DNA of 64,000 nucleotides, taken from Mesotaenium endlicherianum (taxonomy: Eukaryota > Streptophyta > Zygnematophyceae > Zygnematales > Mesotaeniaceae). Position 1 is the stretch's first letter, and each line of letters starts with the position of its first letter. The stretch spans positions 106,476-170,475 of the forward strand of contig WELA01010914.1 in the NCBI GenBank assembly GCA_009602735.1. The letters run 5' to 3'. The position numbers were made by a program, and so were the translations under genes. The notes under the pieces were generated by a model that saw nothing but the letters and a program-made list of their open reading frames with translations, searched no databases and was not told the origin of the DNA. This document shows positions 21,738 through 33,024 of this stretch, one piece after another.

Positions 21738-23484
21738 TCATAAACACAATGCAATTAGTGAAGTCATGATACTTTGCCGCTACTGAGTACCTTTGGTGGA
21801 GAAGAACGTGGTAGGGAGAGTTCCAAATGTGTAATACCTTGTGTGAGTGAGTATAAGAGGAGACTTGAGTCAGCGAGAAAAAGTGAGTGTGAGCGCAGGT
21901 TGAGTGTGTAGCATGGTTATATATAAAAAGGTGCCTGGCTGATCCCGAGACGAAACACACTCCCTCCAACTTGATTTAAAGAGGGGCTGCCTGTCACAAC
22001 TGTCACTAACTGTTCCCCTCCAACTTACCTGGAGACAGGACCTCCTGTCACCTTCCCATGTCTATTGAATGACAGTTAGGGAGATTTGCCAGCCGCCCGA
22101 ATGTGGAACCGCTTCAACGCCCCTTTGGCATTGGTCAGCTGGTCTTTAAAATCCCAAGTGTCCCCAGAGGCATCGTAACCCTTCCAACGGACTAGGTACT
22201 TCATGACATAGTTAGAGGATCGACGGACCGAGCGAGCGTCTAAAATCTCCTTGACCTCATATTCCTCAGGGTCACCCTCCCTAATATCAGAGACCAGTCC
22301 CGATTGGACAGGTAATCGACCTGTGAACAATGTGTCACCTTTGATGTACGGTACCACGAAGGAGGCATTAAAGACCGGGTGACCCTTGTATTCTGCTGAC
22401 ATGTTCATTCGTAGGCATTATGACCGACACGGCGCACCACCAAATATGGACCGACCCAGACCAGACCAAGCTTTTTCTTGACCACTCCAGGCAGGTACAG
22501 GTGTTGAGAATGCAGTTTGACCAAATCGCCCTTAGAAAATGTCAGCTCTCGACGGTGTTGATTAGCAAATTTTTGTTTATTTTCTTGGGCTGTGTGCATG
22601 TTTGTCTGGAATCCTGACAGTGTGTCAGCAGACTCTTGAGCTAACTGGAGAGACACTGGATTGTTAAATCCGTCAGGGTGAGTTAAAGAGTCCCCTAGCA
22701 CATCTAGAGGAGACTTAGGGACTCTACTGAGACTGACTTCAAAAGGGGTCTTTCTTGTTGATGCGTGCACCGCACTGTTGATCGCGAACTGATCCCAATT
22801 GTCTTATTTTTGGTTGATATATGCTCTCAACACCTCTTGCATAACTCTGTTAGTTCTTTCAGTCTGCCCATCAGTCTGAGGGTGGTTGGCTGTGCTGAGC
22901 AGCTGTTTGACTCCCATTAACCCCATTAAAGCTCTCCAAAACTTAGAGGTAAATTTTGAGTCTCTGTCTGAGATAATTTTAGAGAGGAGCCCATGTTGGC
23001 ATACTACATGGTTGTAGAACTGACTCGCAGTTTTGAGTGCAGTTACTTTGACAGTGGCGGGGGTGAAAATGACCATTTTTGTCAGTTTATCCACCATTAC
23101 CAGTATCAAATTATTCCCATTGGCAGTTCTTGGTAGTGTTACCACCTAGTCCATAAATATTGTTTCCCAACGTCCAGTTGGCATGGGCAGTGGTTGTAAG
23201 AGACCCTCCGGGTAGTGTGTGCCAAGACTTATTTCTCTGACACTGATCACAGGACTTAACATATTTCAAGACCTCCCGAGGCAACCCATCCCAATGATAA
23301 TGTTTTGCCAGTTTACCACCGATTTTGGCCTGCCCCAAATGTCCACCCAGTAAACTGTCATGTGCTTGAGTCAGTAAGAGGGACCTATTTCCAAGTTATT
23401 AGGAATGACCACCTTTAGTCTACCTGAAGTGGTTTCAGTCACTTAGATCCCTCCCTTAAGCCTACACCCGAGTACAGTAGCAGG

Positions 23485-24229
23485 TGAAAGGGGCAGAGTG
23501 CCCTAGTGGAAGCGTAGTGATTCACGAGGAAAAGAACTAGTTGCAATCATACTAAAGAGTGCAGCGGCATATCACTAAGAAAGCTTAGGAAAATTACTTG
23601 ACATTTTGATTAGCAAGAAATCGCTCACAAATGATGTAGGGATGGAAGGCCTTGTCATTACAAACCCGTAGAAATCTACATAAGTGAAAATTGATGAGAA
23701 ACAAAGAAGTTATGCCTATTTGTAATTTTCTGCCTAAGTGCTCCTCCCTAGGAGGAAGCTACGGATCTTCCTAAGTGTTCGTCAAATCGTCCCTTCCAGA
23801 ATATTCGTGAGTAAGCCAGATCAGTCTAATCTGACGTGTCGGGCCGAATTGACGTCCACATACATGCATCGACATTACTAGAATATTCTATCTTAGACGC
23901 GCTAGGCTAAACCGAAACTTCCAGGTAAATCGACCTAGTCGGCACTCCGCGTCAGCCGAACTTACGTGAAGGTTCGAGTTCATTCTAACGGGCCAGATCG
24001 CTCGACGCTGTCGGTCAATCTGACGGTCGCGCTCACCGCGAATTAAGGACAGTCGTCAACCGACCTCATAACTAATTAAACTTCAGAAATCCGTAACTCT
24101 CTCAATACTTGACCAAATTCGACGAACTTTATATCAAAATGACCACAAAAATGCACTCTATACTATTATAAAATCAAAACATACTTTCATGAAACTCAAA
24201 AATGCACTTTATAAACCTATGACCTTACA
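23485..24229 (-). repeat. 3' LTR of element B
   Basis: 745 bases, a near copy of 28885-29628. The adjoining polypurine tract (GAGGAGGGGGATGA read on the minus strand) marks it as the 3' LTR. Confidence 0.9.
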
Positions 24230-24289
24230 TCATCCCCCTCCTCAAGATGCGACGTCGTCGACGCATTCTGCAGATAACATCTCAACTTG

Positions 24290-27200
24290 CTCTTACAATG
24301 AGTCAAGTTGGCCTCTGGCTCTTAGGTGTTGTCGTCCGCATGGTAGCCCTTCCACTTGACCAGATACCCTTGAACAAGTCGTTGACCTCGCTTGACTCGT
24401 CGATCGTCGACAATCGCCTCCACTTCATACTCCAATACGTCATCGATCTCGACCGGTGGGGGCAGTGTGGGTAGCCGTCCTGGATGTCCTTCATTCGGGT
24501 CAACATATGGCCGCAGAGAACTGACATGGAACACATCATGGATACGCCAGCCTGAAGGAAGTTCCAACTTGTAGGCCACTGGATTCACCTGCTTGAGCAC
24601 TACAAAGGGACCTGTAAACCGTGCCCGCAGTTTCCTCTTGCCTGTGAAAGGTAGGTTCTCTGTGGACAAGAGTACTTTGTCGCCCACATGGAATGTCACT
24701 TCCCTCCTGTGCTTGTTAGCATGCTTGACCTGCTCTTCCTGTGCCTTCCGAATACACGTCTTCGCCATGTGCCAAGTGTTGGCCATCTGCTCCATAAAAG
24801 CTTGTGTAGTAGGAACTTGAGTCTCCTTGGCCTTCTCCAACAAGATGTTCCTTGGATGATATACTTCTCGCCCATAAACCATAGCGAATGGTGACTGCTT
24901 GGTGGATCCCTGCATGCTGTTGTTGTAGGCAAACTCCAACCCTGGTAGCTTCTTGTCCCACTCTGAAGGGTCTTCCATAGTGAAACTCCTGAGCACCTCT
25001 TGCAGAGTTCTGTTGAGCCTCTCACTCTGCCCATCTGTCTGAGGGTGATAGGAAGTGCTCATACTCAGCTTGGTCCCCATCAAAGTAAACAATGACCGCC
25101 AAAAGTTGCTAGTAAACCTTGGATCCCGATCTGAAACAATCACCTTCGGCAACCCATGTAGCCTGAAAATATGATCAAAGAATAGCCGTGCCACATGTGC
25201 TGCCGTACAAGTCTCCTTCATGGGAATGAAGTGAGCCATCTTGTTGAGCCGGTCAGACACAACCCAAACTGCATCGTGCCCTTGACCACTCACTGGTAAC
25301 GACGTGATGAAGTCCATAGCAATATGCTCCCAAGGATACTCTGGAATAGGCAGGGGCTGCAATGTACCTCCCTTCTTTTGATTTGGTGTCTTGTTTCTCA
25401 GGCACGCATCGCAACTCCTGATCCACTCGTCAATGTCCTTGTCCATATTTCTCCAGTAGTATTCCCGCTTTAGCACGCTTGCCGTCTTCTCGCTTCCAAA
25501 GTGTCCAGCATATAAGCAGTCATAATGCTCCGCAAGTAGTAAGTCTCGTAGCTCCTTGATGTCAGGTACCACCACTCTGTTGGAATCACCATAATACCAT
25601 ATGCCGTCCTTCTTCTGCATACTCGCATTGAACTCAACTGCCTCACCATCAGCATACTCTGGGTCCTCCTCATAATCTCTTTGAAGCTTCTCCTTGAAGT
25701 CCATACTCTCCTTGATGACCGAGACAGCTGCAAGGTCACACCTCCTGGATAAAGCGTCTGCAGGGCTGATCTTCCCAGGTAAATACTCAATCTTGTGGTC
25801 GAACTGTTGCAGAAAATCCATCCACCTTGCCTGTCTTGGTGTCAACGTTGGTTGCGTCATAAACTTCTCCAAGCTCTTGAGGTCGGTCTTGATGAACACC
25901 TTCCGACCGTCCACATAACATCGCCAAATTCTCAAAGCCTGGATAATAGCCAACATCTCCCGCTCGTGTGCTGCATAGTTGTGCTCAGCAGGACTCAACT
26001 TCCTGCTCTTATATGCCACAGGCTGCAATCCTTTGCCCTGGTCCTGGAAAAGAATGGCTCCCATTGCAAAATTTGATGTCCGTGATGATGGTGAAAGGAA
26101 GCTCTGGACTGGCAATTGCCAACACAGGTGCCTGTGTCAACAGCTCCTTAATCTTCTCAAGTGCTTGCTGCTCCTTGTCACCCCATAGCCACTTCTCCTG
26201 CTTCTTTAACATGTCCGTCAGCGGTGCACACACCTTGGCAAATCCTTCAATGAAACGTCGATAATAATTTGCCATGCCGTGGAAACTCCTGAGTTGATGA
26301 ATATCAGCAGGTACCGGCCAATCTCTGACGGCTTGCACCTTCTTCTGCTCCACCTTGACTCCTTCAGCCCCCACTATGTGCCCAAGAACTCGACCTCCTT
26401 GAGACAGAAGTCGCACTTGCTCATCTTCCCATATAACTTTTGATCTCTCAAGACCTCCAACACCTTCCTCAGATGCTCTACATGCTCTTCCAAGGTCTTC
26501 GAATAGATCAGGATGTCGTCCAAAAATACCACCACAAACTGGTCCAAGTAGGGTCTGAAGATACTATTCATGAGTCCCATGAATGTAGCAGGTGCATTAG
26601 TCAATCCAAAAGGCATGACTGTGAACTCGAACAAACCATAGCGAGTTCTGAAAGCAGTCTTTTGAATGTCTTCTTCCGCAATCCGTACCTGGTGATAGCC
26701 ACTCCTCAAATCGATCTTCGAGAAATACTTCGCCTCGACAAGCCTGTCAATCAACTCGTCCACTCGTGGAAGTGGGTACCTGTTCTTGATGGTGACCTTG
26801 TTGAGAGCCCGGTAGTCGACACACATCCTCATAGTCCCATCCTTCTTCTTCACAAATAAGACTGGCGCTGCAAATGGAGACTCGCTGGGTCAGATAAAGC
26901 CCTTCTGAAACAACAACTCTGTCAGCTGCTTCTTCAACTCGTCCAACTCCGCAAACGATTGACGATAGGCGGGTCTCACTGGTGGCTTGCTCCCTGGTTC
27001 CAACTCAATCTTGTGCTCCATAGCTCTCTGTGGAGGTAACCCTGCAGGTAGCTCCTCAGGAAATACGCATTTGAACTCCTCCAACAGCGCCTTAATTTGG
27101 GCAGGCATCTCAGCAGGCTCCTTCGGTTGAGCAGTTGGGCTCTGCTCCTTCTGAGCAAGGGGATCAAACACCACTACTTGCTCCTCCGGCGATGTACATT

Positions 27201-27760
27201 CGCCCAGGCTGTTAGGATTCACGCTTGCTCCATCTGATGACCTGGCCAGGGCCACCGAAACAAGGTACATCTCCTTCACCTGATTCGCCCTGCATAGCTT
27301 CTTAACTTGCAGGCTCGACAGAAGACAGTTACTTGTGGTCGTATCTACCTCCACCTGTTTCGCTGTCTCCACTCGACCATCACACCCTTGGACCTTCACT
27401 TGTCCTGTGCTCCAGTGCACTTGAGGGTTGGCTTTTCTTAGCCATGGTCGGCTCGATATCACCTCATGGTGACCCAACTCTGCCTGCTCCATAACTTCCT
27501 TACTGCGGTGCCCCGCTACTTCCACGTAAATAGCTTCCGTAGGTGCACCACACTTGAGTCTCTGCCCATTTGCCAAAATTGCCTCCTTGGGCTCATAATT
27601 CTTCTGCACAAGGATTCGCCACTCTTTCACCAGCTTCTTGTGCACAAAGTTTGCACTTGCGCCACTGTCGACCATACACTTTGCCTTGTTGCCGTCGACC
27701 ACTCCTTCCACGATGATAGGCTTGTCAACATCTCGTCTTTCGCTTCTCGGCAGGCTCCTG
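24290..27760 (-). other. pol region of element B (PR, RT, RNase H, INT, chromodomain)
   Basis: Aspartic protease at about 27700-27500 (VDSGASANF). Reverse transcriptase at about 26870-26380 ([29 protein letters not shown]). RNase H at about 26110-25760 (YADG-type family region, DALSRRCDL). Integrase with H2C2 finger at about 25500-25380 and core motifs AMDFITSLP, SDRDPRFTSNFW and DGQSERLNRTLQ at about 25300-25020. A C-terminal chromodomain at about 24440-24290 (YEVEAIVDD, YLVKWKGYHADDNTW) places it among the chromoviruses, whose chromodomains are known to guide integration to particular chromatin. The region is broken. Confidence 0.85.
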
Positions 27761-27819
27761 GGGATAACCTCCTTGTGAGTCCTCGTCTTCCCGCCAGTAG
27801 ACACCCCAAAACGACTTAC

Positions 27820-28847
27820 TGGCGTCCTCCTTTTTCTTGTTGTTGAGGTTGCTTCGCCTTCACATGACAGTCTCGAGCCAGATGTCCAAGCTTGCCGCAA
27901 TTTAAGCAGGGTCCTCTCGGCTTGAAATTCTGCTGCCTGCGCTGGTACTGCACAAGTCCCAACTCCATAGGTACTGGACCTTGAACACTCGTGCTTGGCG
28001 CTTGAGGTCCAAAGTGTCGATATCCTCCAAAGTTGTGGCTGCCCCACTGTATCTGACTATACTCCACAGCGTCGACCCTCGTTGCCAATGCCATCATTTC
28101 TCCAAGACTGGTAGGGTCCTTGAGCGCCACTTCCTTGGCCACAGTTGGCTTGAGTCCCCTCTTGAACTTGTCCATCATCTCCGACTCGTGCATGGATGGA
28201 CATTGAAGCACCAGCTCGTTGAAGCGCGATACATAATCCTGAATGCTTCCTCGTTGACGAAGGCGCACCAATAGATCTCGAGCGGTAGCCTCAAGTGCAA
28301 TAGGTTGAAATTGCCTCTTCAAGCCTTCAAGGAGCTGATCAACAGTAGCAGGAACTCCAGACAGCTGCTCTTCTCGTTCATACCAAGCTCCAGCACTCTT
28401 CTGCAGCAAAGTTATGACAAAGGCGACTTGCCTGTCGGGCGTGAGCGCAGAGTACTCCATAAACTTCTTCACTCCAAAAATCCATTGATGAACAGGCGGC
28501 GATCCACGCTCTCCAGTATAAACTTCAGGCTTAGGCGCACGCACTCCTGATGCGGGTGGAATAATTGGTTGCACCACTGGGTTAACATGAATTGGTGGCA
28601 CAACAGGTGCAGGTGCCGAACTCGTCGAAGCGGCGTTCCCCATAACAACTCGCACCATTCTCTCCACCTCCGCGCGCATATTTTGTTGAAACTGGGTGTA
28701 GACTTCTCCTCCAATTGCATTTGCCATTTGCCTTAGCATCGCCTGCATCTCTTGTTGCTCTCTGGTCATTGTTGGTGCTGCCTGCTGCCCCGCGCGCTCA
28801 ACATGCTCGACATGTTCGCCTCCTCCAGCTGCCGGCTGCGACTCCAT
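27820..28847 (-). other. gag region of element B
   Basis: Begins with a Met-Glu-Ser N-terminus shortly after the primer-binding site. The central capsid-like block has AGAWYEREEQ and FVITLLQKSA. Near the end is a CCHC zinc knuckle (CLNCGKLGHLARDC at about 27910-27850), the RNA-binding nucleocapsid motif. As a capsid-bearing element it is treated as a fossil. Confidence 0.8.
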
Positions 28848-28884
28848 AATATAATATGCAAACTAGCCCTGCTCCGATACCAGA

Positions 28885-29628
28885 TGAAAGGGGCAGAGTG
28901 CCCTAGTGGAAGCGTAGTGACTCACGAGGAAAGGAACTAGTTGCCATCATACTAGAGAGTGCAGCGGCATATCACTAACAAAGCTTAGGAAAATTACTCA
29001 ACATTTTGAGTAGCAGGAAACTGCTCACAAATGATGTAGGATGAAAGGCCTTGTCATTACAAACCCGTAGAAATTTACAGAAGTGAAAACTGATAAGAAA
29101 CAAAGAAGTTATGCCTATTTATAATTTTCTGCCTAAGTGCTCCTCCCTAGGAGGAAGCTACGGATTTTCCTAAGTGTTCGTCAAATCGTCCCTTCCAGAA
29201 TATTCGTGAGTAAGCCAGATCAGTCTAATCTGACGTGTCGGGCCGAATTGACGTCCACATACATGCATCGACATTACTAGAATATTCTATCTTAGATGCG
29301 CTAGGCTAAACCGAAACTTCCAGGTAAATGGACCTAGTCGGCACTCCGCGTCAGCCGAACTTACGTGAAGGTTCGAGTTCATTTTAACGGGCCAAATCGC
29401 TCGACGCTGTCGGTCAATCCGACGGTCGCGCTCACCGCGAATTAAGGTTAGTCGACAACCGACCTCAAAACTAATTAAACTTCAGAAATCCGTAACTCTC
29501 TCAATACTTGACCAAATTTGACGAACTTTATATCAACATGACCACAAAAATGCACTCTATACTATTATAAAATCAAAACATACTTTCATGAAACTCAAAA
29601 ATGCACTTTATAAACCTATAACCTTACA
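28885..29628 (-). repeat. 5' LTR of element B
   Basis: 744 bases. The adjoining minus-strand TGGTATCGGAGCAGGG is a typical plant initiator-Met tRNA primer-binding site and marks it as the 5' LTR. Confidence 0.9.
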
Positions 29629-30155
29629 GCAGGAGACACACCATCCGTGGGGCTGGGCTCAAATGTTGTGTCAGAAAGGTAGGCTTTTCTAAGTTGTTCA
29701 AGAAAGGACTTTTTCACCTTTAGTGAAGTGAGTGCACAAAGGACTTTATCTACAGCATGCTGACTAAAGTTCCTTTCTTGCAAGTCAGGTCTTCTAAAGA
29801 GTGCATCGCCAGGATTCAATTTCCCTGGCTTGTAGTCAATCTGGACTTGGAACTGCTCCAGCATCTGGCTCCAGCGGTTCTCCCTCCTCAACCGCTTGGA
29901 ATTCTTTTGAAAGTGAGTTAGAGCTAGATGATCTGTAATCACCTTAAAAGCTTTACCATGTAAGTATGCTCCCCACTATTTGAGCACATGAATGATAGCA
30001 AGCAGCTCTTTGTCATGCACATAATACTTTGTTTCAGCTGGGTTGAATTTCATGGACTCATACAGCACCAGGTGCCACTCCTGCCGGACCTTACCATCCT
30101 TTTTGGTTTTGTCACCAGGCTGTTACAAAGTAGCACCCATAGTTAGAAGCATCAG
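29629..30155 (-). mobile_element. A-minus, second segment (RNase H region)
   Basis: Continuation of A-minus on the right of element B. The frame encodes the RNase H and connection blocks also found in A-plus ([32 protein letters not shown]). Read across element B it continues into the segment ending at 23484, with the GCAGG duplication accounted for. It stops at 30155, where the A-plus LTR starts. Confidence 0.85.
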
Positions 30156-30784
30156 TGTAATGAATCAGTATATTAGTAAATATAAAATTCATTTAAATAT
30201 AATAGTTATTTATGTTCAGCCTACTGAACTCTAGTTGATAATCACTCTGCTGGACTTTATATTTAACATCAGTTTAATGACTCAGCCAGAAGCAGCAGGC
30301 TGAAGTCCACTTAAGTCAGCTTGCTGACACATTCTTTGACAGCTAGCTGACTTTCGTACTCGGTAGCAGCGAACTGCCTCGATATGCATCTAGGTATGAT
30401 ATGCTAGATGAATGGCCAGATGACATCCCTATGATGGATGGCTAGTCGGGATGATGGGAGATGGCGGTGGATTTGGTTAACCGAGGTCCTACCAACGTGG
30501 TTAACTCCCGGGTAGGCGGTGCCATCGCACTGACCGTTGAACAGTAAACTCATTCCATGTACATATGCTACGCATTGCTCTCGAGTTCGGCATTCGGAAA
30601 CGAGGCCAACTCTCTTGTACAGCTTGCTGAGAGAGATCTGAATCCAAGGCGAGAAGCCATTGATACGCACTGTCTTCTAACCTTGCTTATGTATGAGTTT
30701 ACTGATAGCATTATTGATGCTAGTTTACTCGAATTGGAATTACGAGTATTGTTCACTGCTAGTGTGTTGTCCTTTGCCGTTTAA

Positions 30785-32895
30785 CACTAGGTCTCCCAAG
30801 GAAAAGACCATATATGGTCCAATAATGCACCCCCGAAGTCACACTATATTGAAATAACCACTGAAGCTATGACTATGTGTGATAGACCATTAGAGAGCTT
30901 ACATCACAAAGTATGCACTGGCCATGTGGCCCGCAATTTTTGGAAAGGTAAGGTGTACTTTCCGTACGAGGTGTGTACGGTAACAAGAAACGAGCAAATA
31001 CGGCCAACTTTACCTTCACACACTATGAATTTGGATTTGAACCAGTAGTTGTTGATTTAATTTGGGGTAGGCATATGTCTTACCTATCATATGAAATAGA
31101 TTTCACTTCATTCTAATCAGTAGCTTTGTGGAGGCACACTCCGTACTTAGTGGACCATATGGGGTCCGAGTATTTTTCGTACTTTTTAGTGCCTCATGCA
31201 CCAAAGCATCACAATTAATAATTCATAATTTATTCTTTACACATGCAAATAGTAATTTGTAAAGTGGAGCTTGAAAGTAAGGTCTTACTTTACTTACCAA
31301 AAACTATTCATATACAAAATAATAAATTATTATGATTAAAAATAAACTATTAGTTGCAAAATATCGCAGAATCGACAGCTTTGCACACATGAAGCTGAAC
31401 TGTTTATGGAGCACAATGTCTTTCATATATGTTTCCGTTGCAGTTCCTCTGCTTTACAGTCCTACTTCTTACTGCTACTCAGCTTGTAGGAGCCATTATC
31501 TACATGTGCTATGTGCCTATTGGTATGGTACTCCTCAAAGCAAGGCGCGGGGCAAAGCGCTACTCCACACGTTGCGCATCAATAGCTAGGCCTCACCTTA
31601 CTCTTCTCATGGCCTAGGTCATACAACTTGCTCCTGCACACTACACATCCTGGTCTAGAGCCTCCTGGAAGGTGCTCAGGGAAGTGTCTCCCTAGGAACC
31701 TGTCAATCCCAGCCCGCCTCGCACTCCAGCGAAAGCGCCTCCCCATATGTGGATCATGGAAGTCTGTCATCTCCGCTACAACATCTAACATGAAGGGATA
31801 CCTGTCACTCTCAGGATGGGCCAGGTTGTAGAGGATGTAGGCATCGGCCAGGGCAGCATCAAATAGACCTCAATGTAGTTTGTGCCACCACTTTAAGCTC
31901 ACAGCAGAAGTCTCGACAAAGAACTTATCTCTCACACAGAGCTTGTAAAATTGATCAACAGCGTCTTTATGTGTTTTGTAGTGCACCACAATGTTTGGAG
32001 AAGTTATGGTTAAGAAGAAATTATGGTTATGGAGCAATTGCCCTTCTCCTCCTCTCCCTTTTGTCATTTTTAACAGTAGGAATAATGAGCATCAGCTGCT
32101 TACCTCTTCCGGTGTCAGGCCTGCCCCTCTTCCTCATAATATCCTCCTCCTCCTCCTCCTCCTCCTCCTCTTCCTCCTCATCAGCCTTATCCTCCTCACC
32201 ATCACTAGACCTTGGCTGTGAGTCATCATTTGGATCTTGGGAGGACGAAATTAGACTATGACCCTCATTCTCCCTCGAATTTAAAAGCAAAGAGGCCCCT
32301 GAGGAAACCAAGCCAAAACGAACTACATGCGGCTCGAAATAAAACCTGGACTCTTCAGGCACTGTAGATAGGTACTGCCTGACCTGCCATGCCTCCCATT
32401 GCTTCTTTTCTTTGTCATACAACTTTTCTATGAGCCATGAGTTCTCCTTTTTAGTCCTCACAACCTCTTTTCTCACAATTCCGACTAAGAAAAACTCTAT
32501 GTAATACTGTCCAAATGTCTTCTTCGCCCATGCATCTTCCCAGAAGGTGGCAGGGATGAGTAATTTACCACCCACAACTATTTTTGGCGCATTTGAAGAA
32601 GAATCCATGGCTCTAAGAGCTTTTTAGTGACCTCGGGTATGACAGACTTTTTACTTGAAATTTCGTTGTGAACTTGAACTTTGAACCTCCTTCTTTTGAC
32701 TCTAACTTTGTCGTTAATGATCGGAAGACCATTTTGCATTTTTTCGCCCAAGGTTCAAGTCTATACGGTTCGTTTGAGCCATAGATTGTACCAGCTGGTC
32801 AACTGTAGCACCCTGGAGGTCAGCGCTGAAAAATGGAGGTTTGCTAGACCATATATGGTCCGAGGACCATATATGGTCCGATGGGATACCTAGTG
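30785..32895 (-). mobile_element. piggyBac-superfamily DNA transposon, internally deleted
   Basis: 2111 bp flanked by exact TTAA duplications (30781-30784 and 32896-32899), the hallmark of piggyBac. The terminal inverted repeats are CACTAGGTCTCCCA on the left and CACTAGGTATCCCA read inward from the right. The palindrome GACCATATATGGTC lies close to each end (30806-30819; 32847-32860 and 32865-32878). The minus strand carries transposase remnants. The host LTR continues across the insertion once one TTAA is removed. It is younger than the A-plus element it interrupts. Confidence 0.88.
31500..32608 (-). pseudogene. piggyBac transposase remnant
   Basis: The 5' part (32608-32027, Met start, 193 codons) holds an N-terminal domain, an acidic poly-Glu run encoded by a CTC repeat at about 32140-32178, and a basic RKRGRP patch. 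The C-terminal part at about 31980-31500 shows piggyBac-like blocks: VDQFYKL, LKWWHKLH, LADAYILYNLAHP, FLGRHFPEHL. A Cys-rich tail follows (CVVCRSK, then CATCGVALCPAPCF), matching the C-terminal zinc-binding domain of this family. The stretch that should contain the catalytic aspartates is missing between the two parts. There are frame changes and in-frame stops (for example just before CATC). This is an inactive remnant; a full piggyBac transposase is about 550-650 residues. Confidence 0.8.
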
Positions 32896-33024
32896 TTAAC
32901 CAGTTAACGGAAAATGCCATAAAGATTACTTGATGATATAAAGATCTTTATTAATTGTTAATCGCCTATGTTATAAGTCGATTCATTTCAGTGGTACCAA
33001 AGCAATTATCATAGTCTTCTTTGT

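Larger units (their letters stand above)
19187..23484 (-). mobile_element. A-minus: Ty3/gypsy chromovirus, A family, inverted (3' LTR, accessory ORF, integrase); continues at 29629-30155
   Basis: Read on the minus strand, the element resumes at 30155-29629 (RNase H region) after element B. Here it contains integrase at about 23340-22400 (H2C2 zinc finger, then SDRDSKFTSKFW and DGQTERTNRV core motifs) and a chromodomain at about 22270-22100 (EYEV, WKGYDASGDTW). A long accessory coiled-coil ORF follows (about 21737-20090), then the polypurine tract and the 3' LTR (19888-19187). It is inserted head-on into A3. Reverse transcriptase, protease, gag and the 5' LTR are missing, because the element is cut at 30155 by A-plus and its other half does not reappear. 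It is broken, with roughly ten breaks. It is older than both B and A-plus. Confidence 0.75.
23485..29628 (-). mobile_element. Element B: LTR-complete Ty3/gypsy chromovirus nested in A-minus
   Basis: 6.14 kb with both LTRs (TG...CA) and a 5-bp target duplication GCAGG at 23480-23484 and 29629-29633. On the minus strand the order is 5' LTR (29628-28885), primer-binding site (28882-28867), gag, protease, reverse transcriptase, RNase H, integrase, chromodomain, polypurine tract (24246-24230) and 3' LTR (24229-23485). My hand count finds about 31 differences between the LTRs (about 4%), which suggests a moderately recent insertion. With a rate of 1.3e-8 per site per year, used for some plants and unproven here, this would be about 1.6 million years. 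The structure is whole but the coding region has about four breaks. It belongs to a different family from the A elements. Confidence 0.92.
30156..32990 (+). repeat. 5' LTR of A-plus, interrupted by piggyBac
   Basis: About 720 bases of LTR (30156-30784 and 32896-32990, with one TTAA duplicated) separated by the 2111-bp element at 30785-32895. It starts TGTAATGAATCAG and ends CATTTCA. Confidence 0.88.

Noticed and set aside
26440-27846. Plus-strand frames of 126-139 codons
   Set aside because: They are shadows of the element B pol region on the minus strand.
30785-32895. CACTA (En/Spm) transposon, because the ends read CACTAGGT
   Set aside because: The target duplication is TTAA, not 3 bp, and the coding remnants match piggyBac transposase.
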